Shown in pieces: positions 58,990-64,000 of a stretch of 64,000 nucleotides of DNA (its first letter is position 1; every line of letters starts with the position of its first letter). This DNA comes from Marsupella aquatica (Eukaryota > Marchantiophyta): assembly GCA_973895155.1 (NCBI GenBank), contig OZ316891.1:12896001-12960000 (forward strand). The letters run 5' to 3'. The notes below the pieces were generated by a model. The model did no database searches. It saw only the letters and a list, made by a program, of their open reading frames with translations, and was not told the DNA's origin. A program made the position numbers and the translations under genes.

Positions 58990-60457
58990 GGACCCCCATG
59001 TTTATCCACGAAATGTGTGTGTGATGAAGTGAAATCAATTTTTATTGTAACCAATGAAATTGAGTCTCCCGATGGTCTTGGTGTATGTTTGTACAAAAGA
59101 AAATGCTCAAAAGATAGTCAGAGGAGATTTATCAAACGGAAGGTTGAATGTGGAGGAATTGAGTTTTTTGACAATTTTTGCTTACACATTGGGAAATCGT
59201 GTTTCTACCATTCTTGATTGATCGGTTGTGAGTTACATTGAACATTACCAGCACAAGACAGACCGGAAGACAACACTCAACTCTCGGCAATTGAAAGAGA
59301 GTTTGTCAATTTGGTGGGAAGAATGCACAAAATGGACGAGCTATCACTTCACGTGAAGGATTTGTAGTTTTTTTTATCTAAGAAAGGTATGGTGTGAGGG
59401 GGATCACCAATTGTTTCTTTGACATAGAGGCTGCATTTGGCGTCAACTTGCATTTAGATTGAGCTTCAGTTGAAGACTGGAGGGATGCAAACAGTTCAAG
59501 TCGTAAAGCAAGCATTGTGGACAAGCGATGACAAAGTAATCAAAGAAATCAATTTGTAGCGGCTAAGTTTGTGACGGTCACAAGATTGTGACATCTCTTA
59601 ATTGAGAAAGGATTTCCAATGAGCCTTAGATTGACAAATTTTGTCAAGTTCCAAATGCGTCTTTGAATTTCTCTGCCTTTCCAATGAGTGTGACAATAAG
59701 AGATTTTGATCCTGAGTTTATGAATTCTTTTAGTTTTCCAACATTGAGTCAGACATTGACAAATTTCATGTCAGATTTTTTGTCATGGTACTAAAGAGAT
59801 CATGAGGATTTCAATCTCTCTAGCTTCTAATGTTTGACATTGGGATTATTCGTCAAGAATTAGAGAGATCATGAGTATCTGAATTTCTTTAGCTTTCCAA
59901 TGAACCTAACATTGATAGATTTTGTTAAGTACTAAGGAGACGATGAGTTTCTAATTTTACTCTAGCTTTCCAATGAGTGTGACATTGAGAGATTTTATCA
60001 AGACATACTAAAGAGGTCATGAATATCTAAATCTTGATCTTGAGCTTTTCAATGAATCAAACATTGACAGATTTTAAGTACTAAGGAGATTGATTACTTA
60101 GTTTTACAATGTGGAGCCAAAGGGGTTCTAACTATGTACATTTATGTCAATTGGTTTTTTCAAACTTGCAAACAATTAAAAAATACAAGCATTTTGATAC
60201 AAAACACTGATATATCTTTGGCAAAGATCAGAATGGTAACTTTATTTTACTACATGACATCTCTTCTTTTGTATTTTGGTTGTTTTACGCTTAATATTTA
60301 TGGCATGTCACCACAAAAACTACATTGCTTTTGTCACAAACATGAATGTGCACTTTTGTTACTGTTAAAAGTATGATCATTCCTATTTGTGGCTAGTTGT
60401 GTTAATGTGGTGCAACCTCGTGGCAGGGAATTTGCAAGGGACCACTCATGGGGGTTT
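58990..60457. mobile_element. Unclassified ~1.5-kb element with GGACCCCCATG termini, copy 2
   Basis: GGACCCCCATG at 58990-59000 and CATGGGGGTTT at 60447-60457 enclose 1,468 bp colinear with copy 1 at 48973-50469. The 66-codon frame at 59017-59217 corresponds to the conserved coding-like stretch of copy 1, which has stops. The same diverged internal tandem units follow. Confidence 0.65.
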
Positions 60458-61495
60458 GTAACTAGGTTTGGGTGTTCTCTTCACATAGTGAAAATTGTGG
60501 CTGCTTCTTAGGAATTTAGATTGCCTTTGTTTGTTTTAGGGCCACGCATGAAAAAGGGGACTAGATGGTATCTTCTATGCCATGGATATCATTGATTTCT
60601 TACTGACAGTTGAGATTCCCGGATTTAGACCAAAACATTTTGAGTTGTCCAGTATTTTCCAGGTTTGAAGTCTGGTACCTATTTGTTGTCAGAACAACAC
60701 TGTTAGTGTAAAAATTGGAAATGAAATGATCTACACTAAAATTTTGTACAGTGCAGTGCATTGCCTGAGCCAACTCAAGTTGTTTACAGCTTCTAGTACG
60801 ATAGAAGTGGATGATAGTTGGTCAAGTATAGAACTCACCCCTTAAATTCTACGGTTGCTGATTCAAGATTTAGTTGGCAAAGCTTTGGAGGGGAGCTACA
60901 ATGGTAAATTTAACGGTGTTGAGATCCTACAACTTCTTTCGGAGAGATTGTCCTTCAGTGAGTATTTTTTAGTGAGAAATTTGTACTGATCAATTCGGAT
61001 GTCAGTGCAAGCTTCAATCCTCAATGCTATTGAAGTAAAATCCTAAATCTCTTGCAACTTGTCCCATCTTGATCTATTTGATCATTCATCTGTTTCCCTT
61101 TCAATTTTCCGCAAGGGAGTATGTAAGGAAATCCTGGCCCCATTTCTCCTCATTCCAACTCTCTTTCTCTGTCCCTCCTTCGTGGCCACTTGCCTTGAGT
61201 CAGCTTGCATTGAGAGCATTGAGAATCACGTGGTCTCCCACGAAGCTGTCGTGTCTGTTCTAGCTTTGAGCTTGATTTTGGTTTGTATTCATCTCTGGCC
61301 TGGAACTCGCACAAACAAAAAGGCTGGAACCTTACTAGCTCTCGATCATCTCCCCTAGCTAAATTTGATTTTGTCCAAGTCTCCATTTAGAGATATCTAT
61401 TGATTGGTATCTCTCTTCTATTGGCTTGCATGTTGTAGCTACTTATATCAAATCAAATTTCCAGATTGCTCAATTTCCTAGTACGATCTAAAGTA
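60458..61495. other. Intergenic, no gene recognised
   Basis: Plus-strand frames at 61059-61358 have no recognisable domains. This may be the upstream region of the nuclease exon that follows. Confidence 0.35.
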
Positions 61496-61633
61496 GTGGC
61501 GATTAGTCGGCTCTTTTTGACCTGTGTGTTATTTGTCTTGATCTTCTCGGCTATACTTTCAACAGATCCTAGGTGCTCCTCGGCTCAAGTTTGGGGACCG
61601 GATGGCCACCACATCATTTGTAGCATTGCCAAG
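61496..61633 (+). pseudogene. Orphan first exon of an S1/P1-type nuclease
   Basis: Encodes a hydrophobic signal peptide (LFLTCVLFVLIFSAIL) followed by WGPDGHHIICSIAK, the family's mature N-terminus. There the leading Trp and the His ligate zinc, as in plant bifunctional nucleases (BFN1/ENDO, WGKEGHxxVCKIA). A donor GCCAAG|GTATGT ends it at 61633, the usual exon 1 border. The expected ATG is GTG at 61496-61498, and no in-frame ATG occurs back to the TAG at 61436. No second exon was found in the next 2.3 kb. It may be a fragment, or the start and remaining exons may lie in places I cannot see (an upstream exon, or beyond the window). Confidence 0.65.
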
Positions 61634-62432
61634 GTATGTTTTTTAGTCTGCATTGTGTGTCATGGTGGGGTCACCACTGTGAGAGCTTCGGGTCTGTGCT
61701 CTCACAGTGGCGACCAGACCAAGCCACTCAGTGAGTTTTTTAGTCTGTGCTCTCACAATGATGACCCTGCGACAAGAAGTTACCGGACTGCCAAGTGAAA
61801 CCATGTTACAAAAAGTTAAGTTCCAAGCACTCATGGCACTTAACTGTTTTGTTAAGTACTCAAAAAAGGTCATCACTGACTATTTCTCGTTACAGTTTTT
61901 AACTATGACATTTAACTATGAGTGCAACTTGCGCCGACGGGAACCTTGCACCTAGTTTTCTTTATGGACCCCACTAGAGGTCCCTTCCAAAATTTGAGAC
62001 TCCACAGCGCGCCACATCATCGAGATGTAGTGCAAACAGGTATGGATTGGTTTACAAAATAAAATTGCTTCAACATTTGTGTCTGTGGCATGATTTTAGT
62101 AAAATTGAGGACGTCATGCCGTAAATTGAGATGTAAAATTGTTTTAAAAATAACCGTTTTATTTACCCTAGGTAACAGACTGTTCAATTAGCAGGAGGCC
62201 CGCCTTCCGTTTTTTTACCCTAGTAACCGCTGCCCACCCGCATTCTGAATTGTGTTTCAATTGAATAATAACTAAATCTCTCTCAACAAGTTGATCTGAT
62301 GACAAAGTAATCGTGACAATTTTCTCGACCTTCTGCTGCCACGAAGGAAGAAGTGGACATGATTCTATGTTGGATCACTCAGCACTCCTTTCCATGGCGT
62401 CATCATTGCAGTTTCTAACTCGGTGATGCCTC
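61634..62432. other. Intergenic or intron-like, no gene recognised
   Basis: Contains imperfect direct repeats around TCTGTGCTCTCACA (61694 and 61744) and a segment at 61810-61960 resembling 39300-39430 (GTTAAGT, GGCACTTAAC, a CGGGAACC-type word). Confidence 0.35.
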
Positions 62433-62669
62433 TTGCTATTGTTAGATTATCCAACGCATGAGGCACGAGCGAATGAAAGAGAAGCAAGCATAGCAGGGTT
62501 CAATAAGGGCCTCGTCTACGTGCAGATGGTGTTGAAAAGCCTAGGCATGAAAGAAGGACATAGTTATAAGAAGTGTCAAGAGATGATCAAGGGAGTCAAT
62601 GTAGACGTTAATGGGAAGGTGGACTTTCAGGAGTTCAAGGAGTTGATGTTGTCTAAAGCTTTCCGTTAA
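62433..62669 (+). pseudogene. Calmodulin-like protein C-terminal fragment with degenerate EF-hand
   Basis: The last ~53 residues match plant calmodulin-like proteins of the CML3/5/7 type: VQMVLKSLGMKEGHSYKKCQ, MIKGV, then NVDVNGKVDFQE, an EF-hand loop with Asn for the first Asp and the final Glu retained, and FKELM at the end. The preceding EF-hand is damaged: NEREASIAGFNKG takes the place of an EAFxVFDxNxDG loop, with residues missing. The N-terminal EF-hand pair is absent. TTG, not ATG, opens the frame at 62433. This is most likely a truncated gene copy; a real N-terminal exon upstream cannot be excluded. Confidence 0.65.
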
Positions 62670-64000
62670 TAGGGGGTCCACGAACGAATTTTAATTAACA
62701 ACATTAGTTAAAAGATACATTAGGTGGGACCCACCCTAAATCTGTTAGAAATGGTCAAGAAGAAAATCCTTCATGGGAGGGAGGAGCCTCCAGCTTAGTT
62801 TTTCCTAGATTTATAGCAAAAAGGCTGAGTGTAAAACGTTCAAGCTAGGTAAAGCCTTCCCGAAACAATGACCAAAACTGAGCTACTTTCTATATATGGG
62901 ATTTGTCCAAATACCACTCTAAGGGTATTGATTTCTCCTTGCCTAAAACGAAAAGCACCAAGGACAGAATACTTTGTTTGCTGTGTAAATGCAATCTCCT
63001 CTAACTAACTAAGTGGATATTTAATATTCACTGATTATTTAATGATTTTTCAAAAAAATCTCTAAAAGTCGACTGGATGATAAAGTTTACAAGCTTGGAT
63101 AGGATCCACATCGTTGCGCGCGTAATGTTTCTAAACTTGCATGGATCTATGACATGGAGGATAATAGGGACTATTTTGTAAGAAAACTTTCATAGAAAGA
63201 CTATCTGAGTTCAAAGCTTTGGATGGACATCCATTCGATGTGCTGCGGCGAACCAATTTGCGCGAGTACGGACATCATTGACCAGTTCGTTCGAAAATTG
63301 TAACTCGGTAAGTCCGTAAGTCCGTAAGTAAAGTTACAGTCCCAAGAAGGGGTTGGCTAAGGAGCCTACTTAATTTAGAGGCACAGGTTAATTTAGAAGG
63401 GGCCGACCGGCCGAGGACGGGGACATGGCGGGCGGGGCGGAGATGGCGGGGTGGAGCTAGCAGAGGCGCAGGGCGGGAAAATTCGCGTCGTGCCACGCCC
63501 GTGACATGTAAGTGGGATAAGGTCATTATAGGGAGTCATCGGGCAGAGAGAGCCGCAGAGAGGGAACGCAAAGCTGAATGGGTCAGTGAGTGGGTCTTCT
63601 TCGTCTTCGTCTTAGGGCAGCCGCAACACGCGGCAGCAGTGGGCCTCTCTGTCGGATGCGCACTGGGCAGCAAGAGGGCGGCCCAGCCCCTGCACCTTGC
63701 CTCCACCTTCCCGCGCGCTATCGGCCCTCCCTCGCTCCCACACTTTCCTCGTCCTCCAAAATGGTGCCGCTGCTGACACCCCCCGCGGCCTGAAGAATCG
63801 TCGCAGTGCTCGTCCTCCTGGGCGTAGGTTGCAGCCGTCGGATGGAAGATCGAGGCGCGTGTGGGGCGAGTGGGAGAATGCGAGGCGTTGGATGTGAACT
63901 CCATCGGTCCATCGGAAGAGGAAAGGACTTTTTGGGCCCGCGCTCCTTTCCCGCTCCTCGCTCCCGCGCGGTCCAGGCCAGTCCAGTCCAGTCCAGGCCA
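62670..64000. other. Right edge, GC-rich from 63.4 kb, no gene assigned
   Basis: 62670-63380 holds no supported gene. AGTCCGTA is repeated three times at about 63308-63330. From 63400 the sequence is GC-rich with AGAG- and GGCGG-rich stretches, as in a plant promoter/5' UTR, perhaps of a gene outside the window. Overlapping frames on both strands at 63500-63905 have low-complexity composition. The last 30 bases are GTCCAG/GGCCA repeats. Confidence 0.35.

Noticed and set aside
63501-63905. Overlapping ORFs up to 122 codons at the right edge
   Set aside because: All frames are open because of GC-rich composition; no domain, and the strand cannot be chosen.

Overview
The window looks like nuclear DNA of a land plant. 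Its recognisable host genes are eukaryotic, are split by GT-AG introns, and resemble plant families: a GLTP1-type glycolipid transfer protein, a PEPPER-type triple-KH protein, ribosomal protein uS4 (S9) and a PLC-X phosphodiesterase. Genes are sparse and lie in a thick background of transposons, as in a large repeat-rich plant genome. The species cannot be fixed from this sequence. A non-angiosperm such as a lycophyte would fit, but that is a guess.

Layout. About 1.06-3.95 kb (minus) holds a five-exon GLTP gene whose first exon is present twice. Upstream of it are tandem duplications and a C-rich array. 5.385-11.825 kb is a complete Copia LTR retrotransposon on the minus strand, with 114-bp LTRs, a 5-bp target duplication and broken gag-pol. 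11.9-18.3 kb is mostly featureless, with small repeats. 18.31-21.31 kb (plus) is a six-exon triple-KH RNA-binding protein. 21.3-29.0 kb shows no gene I can support, only foldback and tandem repeats. 29.05-30.15 kb (minus) is ribosomal protein uS4/S9, with telo-box-like and TGGGCC promoter motifs. 31.209-35.703 kb is a full-length PIF/Harbinger transposon (TAA target duplication). It carries a frameshifted DDE transposase, an intact Myb/SANT-like partner on the opposite strand, and an unexpected third ORF between them. 36.5-37.5 kb is a decayed MULE transposase.

40.2-42.0 kb (minus) is a three-exon PLC-X-domain protein with a perfect 29-bp foldback in its second intron. 43.8-44.7 kb is the broken C-terminal end of a retroelement polyprotein. 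45-51 kb is AT-rich and holds one of two ~1.5-kb copies of an unrecognised repeat bounded by inverted GGACCCCCATG words (second copy at 59.0-60.5 kb), plus a long-armed inverted-repeat element. 53.0-54.5 kb (minus) is an unknown transposon-like ORF. 55.27-57.56 kb (minus) is a 5'-truncated L1-type LINE. 61.5-62.7 kb holds an orphan first exon of an S1/P1-type nuclease and a degenerate calmodulin-like fragment. The right edge is GC-rich and may be the flank of a gene outside the window.

The host genes have no evident shared pathway. The clearest functional grouping is inside the Harbinger element, where the transposase and Myb-like protein are expected to act together.
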